This document shows, piece after piece, positions 9,039-17,177 of a stretch of DNA of 64,000 nt (within the stretch, counting starts at the first letter, position 1; every line of letters starts with the position of its first letter). This DNA is from Aquimarina rhabdastrellae (GTDB taxonomy: Bacteria; Bacteroidota; Bacteroidia; Flavobacteriales; Flavobacteriaceae). Made by a program: the position numbers and the translations under genes. The notes under the pieces are model-generated. The model ran no database searches, was not told the DNA's origin, and saw nothing but the letters and a program-made list of their open reading frames with translations. The DNA is taken from contig CANDNT010000001.1 in the NCBI GenBank assembly GCA_947387485.1, positions 992,001 to 1,056,000 of the forward strand, read 5' to 3'.

Positions 9039-9775
9039 TTATCTTTTTTTATTTTATCAATAATATCCTCTTCTCTAGCACATACAATAAATCCTATTGA
9101 ATATAGGATATATAATATCATAATTGCACTATTTAATATAATTTTCCTAACAGTAACAAAATCTGGACTCTTATCAACATTATAATATTGACCATAAATA
9201 AATAATGGTGTAACAACTAAATGAAATATCATAGATCCAACTGCTATATAAAAAGGTAATGTTCTATAAAAAGCTAATACCTTATCGCTTTGTATCGTTT
9301 CAAATAAATATATAATTGCTCCAATAAATATCAAAATTGTCCCTAAAATATAAGTATAAGAAGAAACAGCCGTAAAATATATATCTGTTAAAATTAAATT
9401 TAAAATTGATGTAAAAACATAAATAATTAATATTACTTTCATTATTCTTTTAAAAATTTGCGAACTGTAGTTTCTAATGAAATAATATAAATAAAAGGAA
9501 AAATTAAAAATAAAAAATATATTAAATAGCCAATGATTCCGTTGCAAAAATGTTCCTTTTAAATATGGAAACAAATCAAAATAATATATAAGACTTGGTA
9601 TGGTACCAAATAATTCAATAAAAAAGGTTAACCATAAAAAATAAACAAAATACCGAGAAAGTTTATCTTCTCGGTTTTTTATTATATAATAGCTTCCACT
9701 TGATGCTGCTAAAATTTCAAAAAATAAATATGAAAATAAAAATATCATATTAATAATCTGCTGGTGGGTTTCCAC
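9035..9775 (-). CDS. Seven-helix membrane protein, possible sensor, copy 1
   Basis: 246 residues, about seven predicted membrane helices, no large soluble domain. Paralogue of the next gene downstream: both share the overall helix pattern, the PLFI motif in helix 6 and the C-terminal GFIVC. Its start overlaps the end of the upstream 131-residue gene by 26 bases and its stop overlaps the next gene by 4 bases, so the genes are translationally coupled. Function unknown; context (kinase plus regulator downstream) points to signal perception at the inner membrane. Confidence 0.7.
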   Translation of the reverse strand: METHQQIINMIFLFSYLFFEILAASSGSYYIIKNREDKLSRYFVYFLWLTFFIELFGTIPSLIYYFDLFPYLKGTFLQRNHWLFNIFFIFNFSFYLYYFIRNYSSQIFKRIMKVILIIYVFTSILNLILTDIYFTAVSSYTYILGTILIFIGAIIYLFETIQSDKVLAFYRTLPFYIAVGSMIFHLVVTPLFIYGQYYNVDKSPDFVTVRKIILNSAIMILYILYSIGFIVCAREEDIIDKIKKDN

Positions 9776-10145
9776 TTGACCCTCCGTTTAAAGGTTGAAT
9801 ATTATAATTATTAGGTTCAGATCCACCATCTTTTCCTAAACTTCTAACTTTAGATCCTGTAGGTGTCAAAAATAAGGTAGACATTCCTTTACCATGTGAA
9901 CATTTTTGTTGAGGATATGCTCCCATATACATCCTAATTCCAGGATTTTTAATTCCTTGTTTAGTCGATTCCTCTTTTACATAGGCTAAATATTCTTCCA
10001 ATTCTTCTACACTCCACCAGAATTCTCTGGCATCTTCGTGTCCTAGACATTTGTGTAAATGATGTGCTCTATGGTCACACCATTGTTGCTGCAATTCTTT
10101 TGCTTCTTCTACACTAATACATTTTTCGGGTCGTTTTCCACTCAT
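9750..10145 (-). CDS. Small Cys/His-containing protein of unknown function
   Basis: 131 residues, no signal peptide, no membrane helix. The N-terminal half is helical and charged (SVEEAKELQQQWCDHRAHH). Three cysteines (CISVEE, QWCDH, HKCLGH) and several His residues are close together, so metal binding is possible but untested. The C-terminus is Gly/Ser/Pro/Asn-rich and probably disordered. It is the first gene of the operon with the two membrane proteins, the kinase and the regulator. I recognise no named domain. Confidence 0.65.
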   Translation of the reverse strand: MSGKRPEKCISVEEAKELQQQWCDHRAHHLHKCLGHEDAREFWWSVEELEEYLAYVKEESTKQGIKNPGIRMYMGAYPQQKCSHGKGMSTLFLTPTGSKVRSLGKDGGSEPNNYNIQPLNGGSSGNPPADY

Positions 10146-10311
10146 ATCTTAATTATTTAGGGTTGCTTGCTTGTTAAATATATCTAAAAATATATTGTTT
10201 AAAAAGGAGAAATCATCTTACGTATACTACTAAGGGTAATTGTAGTAGCTCTATAGACTAATAGACAAGTATTTTGCTTAAAGTGTTAAATTTATACTAA
10301 AAAACACATTA

Positions 10312-10325
10312 GGGGAATTTTCCCC
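10312..10325. promoter_or_regulatory. GC-rich inverted repeat, possible operator
   Basis: GGGGAATTTTCCCC: arms GGGGAA and TTCCCC around a TT centre, conspicuous in AT-rich DNA. It lies about 165 bases upstream of the first gene of the 7TM/kinase operon and just after the stop of trmH. A degenerate relative (AGGTCAGATTTCCCCC, about 14447-14462) is found upstream of the small lipoprotein gene. Operator function is a guess. Confidence 0.35.
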
Positions 10326-10340
10326 ATACTCTTCACAGGA

Positions 10341-11009
10341 TTATACCCCTTTGTTTTCTTTATAGTATCGCTCTATAATTTCTTTATGACTCTTTATAGC
10401 TTTCTTTGTCCATTCAAACCTTATGCTTGCTTTTTCTTCTTCAGATAGTTGCCAATTAACCTGTGATGCTCTTAACTTGGTTGTAAGGTGTTGTAATATA
10501 ATTGCTGCAGATACCGATATATTTAAACTTTCTGTAAAACCTACCATAGGTATTTTTAAACTACCATCTGCTTCTTTTAAAACAGCATCGCTTAACCCCT
10601 CAGTTTCTCTTCCAAAAAATAAAGCTGTAGGTTTACTTATATCAAAGTTCTCAAGCATTACTGCATCATTATGCGGTGTAGTTGCTATGATTTGATATCC
10701 TTGTGTTTTTAAATCTGTTATACAACTAGTGATTTTATTATGTCGATGTACATCTACCCATTTTTGAGCTCCCATTGCAATCTCTCTATCAATTCTTTTG
10801 GCATTGATTTCTTCGACTACATGTACATCTTGAATCCCAAAAACATCACAACTACGAATCACAGCGCTTGTATTATGTAATTGATACACATCTTCTGTTA
10901 CAACCGTAATATGTTTTGTACGTTGTGCTAACACTTTACTATACAAAGACAAGCGCCTAGGTGTTAAAAATGATTCTAAATATTGTACAAGTTCTAAGTC
11001 TGTTTGCAT
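10341..11009 (-). CDS. trmH: tRNA (guanosine-2'-O-)-methyltransferase, SpoU/TrmH family
   Basis: SPOUT methyltransferase, likely acting on G18 of tRNA with SAM as donor. From the chosen start MQTDLELVQYLESF the protein has 222 residues. An open frame continues 25 codons upstream (to 11084), but the extension is unlike the family and overlaps the terminator of the next gene, so I use the ATG at 11009. SPOUT motifs are visible: motif 1 LHNTSAVIRSCDVFG, motif 2 ALFFGRETEGLSD and motif 3 IPMVGFTESLNISVSAAI. Stand-alone gene between two signalling operons. Confidence 0.9.
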   Translation of the reverse strand: MQTDLELVQYLESFLTPRRLSLYSKVLAQRTKHITVVTEDVYQLHNTSAVIRSCDVFGIQDVHVVEEINAKRIDREIAMGAQKWVDVHRHNKITSCITDLKTQGYQIIATTPHNDAVMLENFDISKPTALFFGRETEGLSDAVLKEADGSLKIPMVGFTESLNISVSAAIILQHLTTKLRASQVNWQLSEEEKASIRFEWTKKAIKSHKEIIERYYKENKGV

Positions 11010-11058
11010 TATTCCCCCTTTATACTTGTTGCAAGCTACTAAATTCTTTTTTAAACTT

Positions 11059-11094
11059 AAAAAGTGTAGTATACCAACCGACACTACACTTTTT
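11059..11094 (-). terminator. Intrinsic terminator after the 11.1-kb response regulator
   Basis: Perfect 12-bp inverted repeat AAAAAGTGTAGT / ACTACACTTTTT with a 12-base loop, T-rich on the minus side. It separates the TPR kinase/regulator pair from trmH. Confidence 0.85.
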
Positions 11095-11123
11095 AAATTT
11101 ATCTCTACTCGATGAGTATTATT

Positions 11124-11795
11124 TTATACAAAGCCTCTTTTTCTTGCTTCTTCAAGTAATTGTTGATCATCTCCTTTACTTATTGCAAAAAGTTCTTTGA
11201 TATGGTTTTTTCTCTTTTCGATAGCACTTAATGATAAACTTACATAATCTGGTAAGTTTTTGGTTTTAACACCTCGTGATAAGTGATATAAAATCTTTAA
11301 GTTCTTTTCGTCTAATGAGAAATTGTTATTCATCATTTTTCGAAAGTGATTATTTACTGTAGCACTATAATATGGAGTACCAGACATAATAGTATTAAAT
11401 GCTAGTAATAATTCTACAGAGGTAAGATCACTCTTAATCAAGAATCCAGATGGGTTAATATTTCTAAAAATATTATGAATTCTGTGATCCTCTCTATGCA
11501 TAGTGAGGATAATAATCTTAGCCTTAGGTAATAATTTTTTTGCTGTTTTTGCTAAATCTTCTCCAGATGTGATTTTACCATCTGATGAAGGAGGTAGTTT
11601 GATGTCAATAAACAGCAAGTGATATGGTGTAGTGTTTGATGCTTTTACGATTTTTGCATAGGCATCATCACAATTTGAAGCCACATCAATACTAATGTTG
11701 TAGTCCCTTTGATTCTCTCCCAACAAGGTATTTTTATACCCCTCAATAATCATAGGGTGATCATCAATCATAAGCACTTTTAATCTTTTCTTCAT
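11124..11795 (-). CDS. Response regulator, LuxR-like
   Basis: 223 residues. Receiver domain with Asp11-Asp12 and phospho-acceptor Asp64 (LLFIDIKLPP), switch Thr in IIILTMHRE and the conserved Lys in GFLIKSD. The C-terminal region (about 150-205) is a divergent LuxR-type helix-turn-helix (SLSAIEKRKNHIKELF). It starts 25 bases after the TPR kinase gene, which is the obvious partner. Cytosolic transcription factor; targets unknown. Confidence 0.9.
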   Translation of the reverse strand: MKKRLKVLMIDDHPMIIEGYKNTLLGENQRDYNISIDVASNCDDAYAKIVKASNTTPYHLLFIDIKLPPSSDGKITSGEDLAKTAKKLLPKAKIIILTMHREDHRIHNIFRNINPSGFLIKSDLTSVELLLAFNTIMSGTPYYSATVNNHFRKMMNNNFSLDEKNLKILYHLSRGVKTKNLPDYVSLSLSAIEKRKNHIKELFAISKGDDQQLLEEARKRGFV

Positions 11796-11820
11796 TTTAA
11801 TTGGTTTTGATTCTTATTGA

Positions 11821-13845
11821 TTAGACAGGCACACTAATAGATACTTTGGTTCCAGCCTCTATGTTGCTCAAAAATTCTACTCTTCCGTTCATTTGTTGAA
11901 CTCTGGAAGTGATATTCTTAATTCCAATTCCCTTTTTTACCTTATTACTTTTAAATCCAATTCCGTCGTCAATGATGGTTAATATAATATTTTCATCATT
12001 TTGTACAAAATTTACTTTTATACTATCTGCTTTTGCGTGTTTAAATATGTTTTGTAATGATTCTTGTATGATACGAAAAAGATTTACTTTTTTATTATCT
12101 GGTATTTCTTCCCAATCGATATCGATATCTGATCTAAAACTATAATCCAGTTTATGAATAGTACATTGTTCTGTAATAAAATCTTTAATCACATCGATAA
12201 AAGCAACATCTGTAAGCAATGTATCTGTTCCTAGATCATGAGAGATCAATCGTATTTCTTTTTCTATAGCTTTGAGTTCTGCAATATATTTATGTCTGAT
12301 TTCTGAAAAACCATCACCTTGTCGTTGTTGATTTAATCCATCAAGGCTTAATCGCACTCCAAACAATCGTCCTAAAACACCATCATGTAATTCTTCAGAC
12401 ATTCGTTTTTGCTCCATTTGTCTTCCTTCTTCAAGTTTTGTCTGTTGTGATAACATCAATCGATAAATCTCTTCATTGGATTCTTGCTGACTCTTAGCAA
12501 ATTCTAACTCTTTATTACTCTGTTTTTGTTTAAAGATAATATATATAAACAAAAATACAGCACTAATTGCCAAGATTGAAATCCCTAAAATCTCATTCTT
12601 TCTACTTATAATTTTGTTTTCATCTTCTATACGATCTGTTTCAAACCGAATACGAGCAAATTTATCTCTACTTACACGTTCTTGTTGTTGTATTTCATTA
12701 CTTAGATCAATATATTCTTGTGCATATACTAACCCTTCTTGACTAGGAGAAACTTGAGACAGTACTAACAAAGACTCTAATACATCAGCTTTTTGATTTA
12801 GTTGTGAAGCTTTTTCTTTAGCTTCTTGTGCGTATATATATGATTTTTCTAGATTTCCTCTTTTTTGATAATATTCTGCTAGATGTATATTGCTAGTGAT
12901 GATACCATCATCATCTTTTTCCTGTTTTCGAATCATTAAAGGTTTTAAAAATGAAGCCTCTAACCCTGTTGAATCATTATACAGAAATCTTATATAAGCC
13001 TTATTATCTAATACTCTAGCATAAAACTTAGGGTATTTTGTAGCTAAACTATCATAAGTCAATGCTTTATTATAATATTCTATAGCTGCGTTATATTTTT
13101 GCTGTTCTTTTAATACATTACCTATATTATTATGTAATAAAGCTAGTTGATATTTACCTTTTTCACTTTTATCAATGTATTCTTTAGATTTTTGATAATA
13201 ATCAATCGCTATATCATATCGTTCTAATGCTCTTTGTGATATTCCTAATACATTATAACATAAACGTAAATAGCGTTTGTTACTGACATTTTCAAAACAC
13301 TTTAATGCCTTTATAATATTACTTTCACTCCCTACATAATCTTTAAATTCTCGTTGGATCTGTCCCATTTGCATTAATACTCGGCCATGTTTTAATGAGT
13401 TAGGATCAACTTTATTAAAAATCTTTTCAGCTTTAGAAAAATAAAAATAAGCACTATCACTTTGATTCACTTTATTATGATAATAACCTACATTACCAAA
13501 TCCTTTAGCAATGCTTAAGGAATCTCTTAATTGTTTGCTAATCTTGATCCCCTTTTCTACAACTTCTTTATATTTTTTAAATTCATTAAGATCAAAATAT
13601 AGTCTAGCTATATCCTCTAGTTTCTCTTGTTTATAATCATCATTTTTGGATTCATTTATCAAGACCATCGCTTGATTAATAATATATTTTTTTTCTTTAT
13701 TTGATATATTTTCTTCTTTGGCTTTATTAATATATTCATTAATTTTTTGTTGCTCATTAGTACTTTTTGACTCATTATTATTTCCTGAACAGGAAATCAA
13801 GTTTGTAGAAATAATAATTAAGAAGAAAATCCCTATTTTTTTCAT
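11821..13845 (-). CDS. Lipid-anchored TPR sensor histidine kinase
   Basis: 674 residues. N-terminal lipoprotein signal (STNLISC, Cys19), then about 10 TPR helices hairpins (residues 50-390) predicted outside the inner membrane. One transmembrane helix follows (about 420-438), then a coiled coil and a HisKA_3 domain with His487 in EELHDGVLGRLFG, and a HATPase (NIFKHAKADS, DDGIGF, GIGIKNI). A kinase that may carry both a lipid anchor and a membrane helix is common in Bacteroidetes. The partner regulator follows after 25 bases. A terminator (13894-13927) separates it from the upstream lipoprotein gene. Confidence 0.9.
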   Translation of the reverse strand: MKKIGIFFLIIISTNLISCSGNNNESKSTNEQQKINEYINKAKEENISNKEKKYIINQAMVLINESKNDDYKQEKLEDIARLYFDLNEFKKYKEVVEKGIKISKQLRDSLSIAKGFGNVGYYHNKVNQSDSAYFYFSKAEKIFNKVDPNSLKHGRVLMQMGQIQREFKDYVGSESNIIKALKCFENVSNKRYLRLCYNVLGISQRALERYDIAIDYYQKSKEYIDKSEKGKYQLALLHNNIGNVLKEQQKYNAAIEYYNKALTYDSLATKYPKFYARVLDNKAYIRFLYNDSTGLEASFLKPLMIRKQEKDDDGIITSNIHLAEYYQKRGNLEKSYIYAQEAKEKASQLNQKADVLESLLVLSQVSPSQEGLVYAQEYIDLSNEIQQQERVSRDKFARIRFETDRIEDENKIISRKNEILGISILAISAVFLFIYIIFKQKQSNKELEFAKSQQESNEEIYRLMLSQQTKLEEGRQMEQKRMSEELHDGVLGRLFGVRLSLDGLNQQRQGDGFSEIRHKYIAELKAIEKEIRLISHDLGTDTLLTDVAFIDVIKDFITEQCTIHKLDYSFRSDIDIDWEEIPDNKKVNLFRIIQESLQNIFKHAKADSIKVNFVQNDENIILTIIDDGIGFKSNKVKKGIGIKNITSRVQQMNGRVEFLSNIEAGTKVSISVPV

Positions 13846-13893
13846 ATTTTAATAAGAGTAGAAATCATTAACTATGTCTTAAAATAAATATAC

Positions 13894-13927
13894 AAAAAAA
13901 GCTCTTAATAATTTAAGAGCTTTTTTT
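13894..13927. terminator. Intrinsic terminator, bidirectional in sequence
   Basis: AAGCTCTTAA, loop TAAT, TTAAGAGCTT with A and T runs outside. It follows the small lipoprotein gene on the minus strand. Confidence 0.85.
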
Positions 13928-13945
13928 ATTATTATTTTTTTATAC

Positions 13946-14119
13946 CTATAAAGGTTTATCATCTTCTTCTATTTCATCATCTGTCATCTGTTCTTCAACT
14001 TGGATTTCTTCATCAACTCCTAAATCATCTTGTACAGATGTGGATTCACAAGCAATAAATAAAGTGCTTAAAAATAATATAGCAAAAGTAAGGCGTATAG
14101 TTGTTACAATAGTTTTCAT
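13946..14119 (-). CDS. Small acidic lipoprotein (57 aa)
   Basis: Short gene: ATG at 14119, stop TAG at 13946. The product starts MKTIVTTIRLTFAILFLSTL, reaches a lipobox-like FIAC (Cys24) and continues with a strongly acidic tail (about 14 Asp/Glu in 33 residues). The acidic stretch soon after the lipidated Cys resembles surface-export signals of Bacteroidetes lipoproteins, but that is inference. It ends before a clear terminator (13894-13927), which supports it as a separate transcript. No named family recognised. Confidence 0.7.
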   Translation of the reverse strand: MKTIVTTIRLTFAILFLSTLFIACESTSVQDDLGVDEEIQVEEQMTDDEIEEDDKPL

Positions 14120-14637
14120 AATAATTTGGTTTTTAGCATATTCTAGTTTTCAATAGTTTTCTATAAAGGGTAAACTATTGGGTTGCGATTTGTTTAAGAT
14201 ATTATATGATATATTGCGCAATACGATTACATAACTTTTACAAATATGGATCCCTATCAAAAGTTATCTAGATCAGTTGTAATATCCTAATTACTAGTTT
14301 TATAGTTTATTTTACATTTCAAATGTACTTCAATTCTGTCATAAAAAACAGGATCAAATGAGGACATTAGTCGTTTAACGTCAAATAATAGTAGATGAAC
14401 GGATTATACGAGTAATTAGCTTACTTTTACGATTTTACGGAGATTTAGGTCAGATTTCCCCCATTTTATTAACCAAAAAAAAAGACATACGTCTCCCGTA
14501 GTCATTCTTATTGTAATTATATATTAAAGGATGAGGAGGATGTTGAGTTTAAGGGATACAATTAGGGGTAGGTCAAAAAATGAATGAACAATTGCTATAT
14601 AATTAAATATATCTATTTACGTTTTGCGTAAAAATAC
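14120..14637. other. Intergenic region, 0.5 kb
   Basis: AT-rich DNA with no convincing gene. A TACATTTG box (minus, near 14320) resembles a -7 element but its nearest TTTG is about 27 bases upstream, outside the usual range. An imperfect repeat AGGTCAGATTTCCCCC occurs near 14447-14462. Confidence 0.5.
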
Positions 14638-14677
14638 AAAAAAAACCTCATAAAATTATTTTTTTACAAGGTTTTTG
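14638..14677 (-). terminator. Probable terminator after the LytTR regulator
   Basis: AAAAACCT and AGGTTTTT arms flank an AT-rich loop of about 20 bases; T run on the minus-strand side. The loop is long, so confidence is moderate. Confidence 0.6.
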
Positions 14678-14706
14678 CTATTCTTATTTGTATAGAGGCC
14701 AATTTA

Positions 14707-15444
14707 TTACAACTGAATCATGCTGTTTTGTGCTAGATTATCCCGTATCTCTTCTACCTTAGTTTTATAGGATCTAGAGAAAGGTATCATCTCTTTACTA
14801 TTCTTTATAGCACACTTGGCTTTGCCAAAATGAATTCTTGATACATAATTAGTATTGATGATATAACTATTGTGTATTCTCACAAAATGTTTGGGCAATG
14901 TATTTTGAAACTGTTTTAATGTCTTATAAGCTTCTACTGTATTACCATTATTCATTACAAAATCTGTAGTATTATTATCGGCTTTAAGATACAACACATC
15001 ATCAATGTTAATAAATCTATAATCTCCATAGGATTTAAAACACAATGTTCTATCCTGTGAACTATTATTACGGTTTTCATAACGCATTAAAGCTTTACGT
15101 ACTGCTGTTTTCTTTGATGGCTTAGTAATATAATCTAATACTTGATTACGAATTCCTTCTATAGCGTATTTTTCTGTTTCGGTCACCACAATAAACTCTG
15201 GTAACTCATTGGTATATTTTTTTAATTCGTCTATAATAAAGTAACTACAGATAGGACTTAATGTTCCTGGTACTTCTGGTTCTAAAAAAACCAAAGCTGG
15301 TTTACGTTCTAGAATAAGGTTTACAGCCTCTTCTTGATTTTTTGCAATTCCTGTACAGATATAATCTATATGTTCTTCTAATGCAATTTGAATTGATTCT
15401 ACTGCTTTACGGTCTGTATCTACAATAATATATGGGTATCTCAT
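14707..15444 (-). CDS. LytTR-family regulator with degenerate receiver (Glu at phospho-acceptor site)
   Basis: 245 residues: receiver-like domain (1-120) and C-terminal LytTR DNA-binding domain (about 135-238; ADNNTTDFVMNNG, then FVRIHNSYIINTNYV). In the receiver the usual phospho-acceptor Asp is replaced by Glu55 (LVFLEPEVPG) and the first acidic pocket is DTD, while the switch Thr (VVTET) and Lys (YITKPSK) remain. A Glu there often mimics phosphorylation, so the protein may act without a kinase. No kinase gene is adjacent. Not a truncated gene: length is normal for the family. Confidence 0.85.
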   Translation of the reverse strand: MRYPYIIVDTDRKAVESIQIALEEHIDYICTGIAKNQEEAVNLILERKPALVFLEPEVPGTLSPICSYFIIDELKKYTNELPEFIVVTETEKYAIEGIRNQVLDYITKPSKKTAVRKALMRYENRNNSSQDRTLCFKSYGDYRFINIDDVLYLKADNNTTDFVMNNGNTVEAYKTLKQFQNTLPKHFVRIHNSYIINTNYVSRIHFGKAKCAIKNSKEMIPFSRSYKTKVEEIRDNLAQNSMIQL

Positions 15445-15868
15445 AGCGCTATCTTTTACAATTGGTATTTCTCTTGAGATCTATGTAAAAAAACACCTAA
15501 AGATCTCGATAGCAATATATAGCATTTACTACCTTAGTTGGTTACGGTAAAACCGCAATATATTTAAGTATTTACTTTAGTTTCAAGCCATTAAAAAAAA
15601 CAAACATTCATACCCATAAAAAACTCATTTACAACAAGATAAAATACGATTATGGTTTTTTACCCTTTCTTTTATGGTATTTTCTTTAACATTCTTTTAA
15701 ACAATTATTTAACAGCTGTTTTTTGGATGAACTCATCGACGCTATATATTCATTTTTATTTATATACATATGCATTTTTGTTTATTAAAAAAGTCCTGTA
15801 ATTTTTGTTAAATAAATATCTCCTTTCTTTTAAAAAGTGTACTTTAACTCTTTAAATTTTTCAATATT
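15445..15868. other. Divergent intergenic region, 0.42 kb
   Basis: Separates the LytTR gene (minus) from the sirtuin gene (plus). AT-rich, with no ORF and no full TTG-N17-23-TANNTTTG match that I can find on either strand. Promoters for both genes must lie here. Confidence 0.5.
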
Positions 15869-16549
15869 ATGAAACGAATTGTAGTGCTTACTGGTGCAGG
15901 TATTAGTGCAGAGAGTGGTATCAATACTTTTAGGGATGCAGATGGATTGTGGGAAGGACACGATATTATGGAGGTTGCTTCTCCTGTAGGTTGGCATAAA
16001 AACCCTGAATTGGTTCTTGATTTTTACAATCAAAGAAGACGTCAATTACATACTGTATTACCTAACAAAGCTCATAAAGCTCTTGTTGAACTTGAATCTC
16101 AATATAACGTAACTATTATTACTCAAAACGTAGATGATCTTCATGAACGTGCGGGTAGTAATCATGTCGTTCATTTACATGGTGAATTGTTAAAGGTAAG
16201 AAGTCAACGTAATCCTGATGCTATTCTCAACTGGAAAAACGATTTAGTTTTAGGTGATTTATGTGATGCAAAAGAACAGCTTAGACCACATATTGTTTGG
16301 TTTGGTGAAGAGGTTCCTATGCTTGATAAAGCTATTGCTATCACTCAAGAGGCAGATATTCTTATTATCATAGGTACCTCTATGCAAGTATATCCTGCTG
16401 CTAGTCTTAAAGAATACGCTCCCGCTCATACGCCTATTTATTTTATTGATCCTAAACCTGCTTTAAATTCTAACGATAAACTTACTGTTATTGCAGAAAA
16501 AGCTACTATAGGAGTTTCTCAATTGGTAGATCAATTGCTTAAACGCTGA
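15869..16549 (+). CDS. cobB: NAD-dependent protein deacylase, class III sirtuin lacking zinc cysteines
   Basis: Removes acyl groups (probably succinyl/malonyl as well as acetyl) from protein lysines using NAD. 226 residues: NAD motif GAGISAESGI (9-18), FRD (21-23), TQNVD (85-89) and catalytic His104 in HLHGE. Tyr53 and Arg56 form the YxxR signature of SIRT5-like class III enzymes, which prefer negatively charged acyl groups. The small domain is short: where E. coli CobB and SIRT5 have two Cys pairs for zinc, this protein has KVRSQRNPD and a single Cys in GDLCDAKE. It should fold without zinc. The next gene starts 4 bases downstream. Confidence 0.9.
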   Translation: MKRIVVLTGAGISAESGINTFRDADGLWEGHDIMEVASPVGWHKNPELVLDFYNQRRRQLHTVLPNKAHKALVELESQYNVTIITQNVDDLHERAGSNHVVHLHGELLKVRSQRNPDAILNWKNDLVLGDLCDAKEQLRPHIVWFGEEVPMLDKAIAITQEADILIIIGTSMQVYPAASLKEYAPAHTPIYFIDPKPALNSNDKLTVIAEKATIGVSQLVDQLLKR

Positions 16550-16553
16550 TTTT

Positions 16554-17114
16554 ATGGAATCAACATTATTAGATATTCTTAATTATACAGATCATAGCCG
16601 AGAGAAAAGAAGTCAAGGTGCCCAACTAGTCGCTAGAACTCCCAAACTTATTAAAGAACTACTCGATATCATAGCTCAAATTGATACAGATGTTTCTTGT
16701 AAAGCAGCTTGGGTACTAGAATATACTATTAAGCAAGATCTTACTTTATTGATTCCTTATCTCGATGATTTTATAACTATTTTACCCAGAGTTTATAAAG
16801 ATGCTGCAGTGCGCCCTATGGCTAAGCTATGCGAACTCATTGCTATCGATTTTTATAAAACCAAATCTATTGCTTATCAAAAAGTATTAAAACTACAGCA
16901 TAGAACAGCCATTACAGAAATAGGATTTGACTGGATGATCACAGATCAAAAAGTAGCGGTAAAAGCTTATACCATGACAGCTCTTTATTGGTTAGGTACC
17001 GAGTTTGATTGGGTTCACCCAGAACTTAAAAACATACTCGAATCCAACTATAGCACTGGTAGTGCTGCTTATCAAGCTAGAGCTAGACAAGTTTTAAAAA
17101 AATTGAATAGATAA
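16554..17114 (+). CDS. Helical-repeat protein of unknown function next to purB
   Basis: 186 residues, soluble, no signal peptide, largely alpha-helical with spaced Leu/Ile patterns (TDVSCKAAWVLEYTIKQD, then KVAVKAYTMTALYWLG) that look like HEAT-type repeats. It lies 4 bases after the sirtuin gene and 63 bases before purB, so all three may be cotranscribed. Proteins of this kind are often found beside purB in Flavobacteria and sometimes carry the misleading name adenylosuccinate lyase; I see no lyase motif in it. Confidence 0.7.
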   Translation: MESTLLDILNYTDHSREKRSQGAQLVARTPKLIKELLDIIAQIDTDVSCKAAWVLEYTIKQDLTLLIPYLDDFITILPRVYKDAAVRPMAKLCELIAIDFYKTKSIAYQKVLKLQHRTAITEIGFDWMITDQKVAVKAYTMTALYWLGTEFDWVHPELKNILESNYSTGSAAYQARARQVLKKLNR

Positions 17115-17177
17115 CATTAAGAAAACATTAAATCCTAATAGAAAATTTACTTTTGACGTTTTTAAAATTTACATCAG

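Noticed and set aside
11010..11084. N-terminal extension of TrmH by 25 residues.
   Set aside because: The extension is not part of the SpoU fold and overlaps the terminator of the preceding regulator gene; the ATG at 11009 fits the family.
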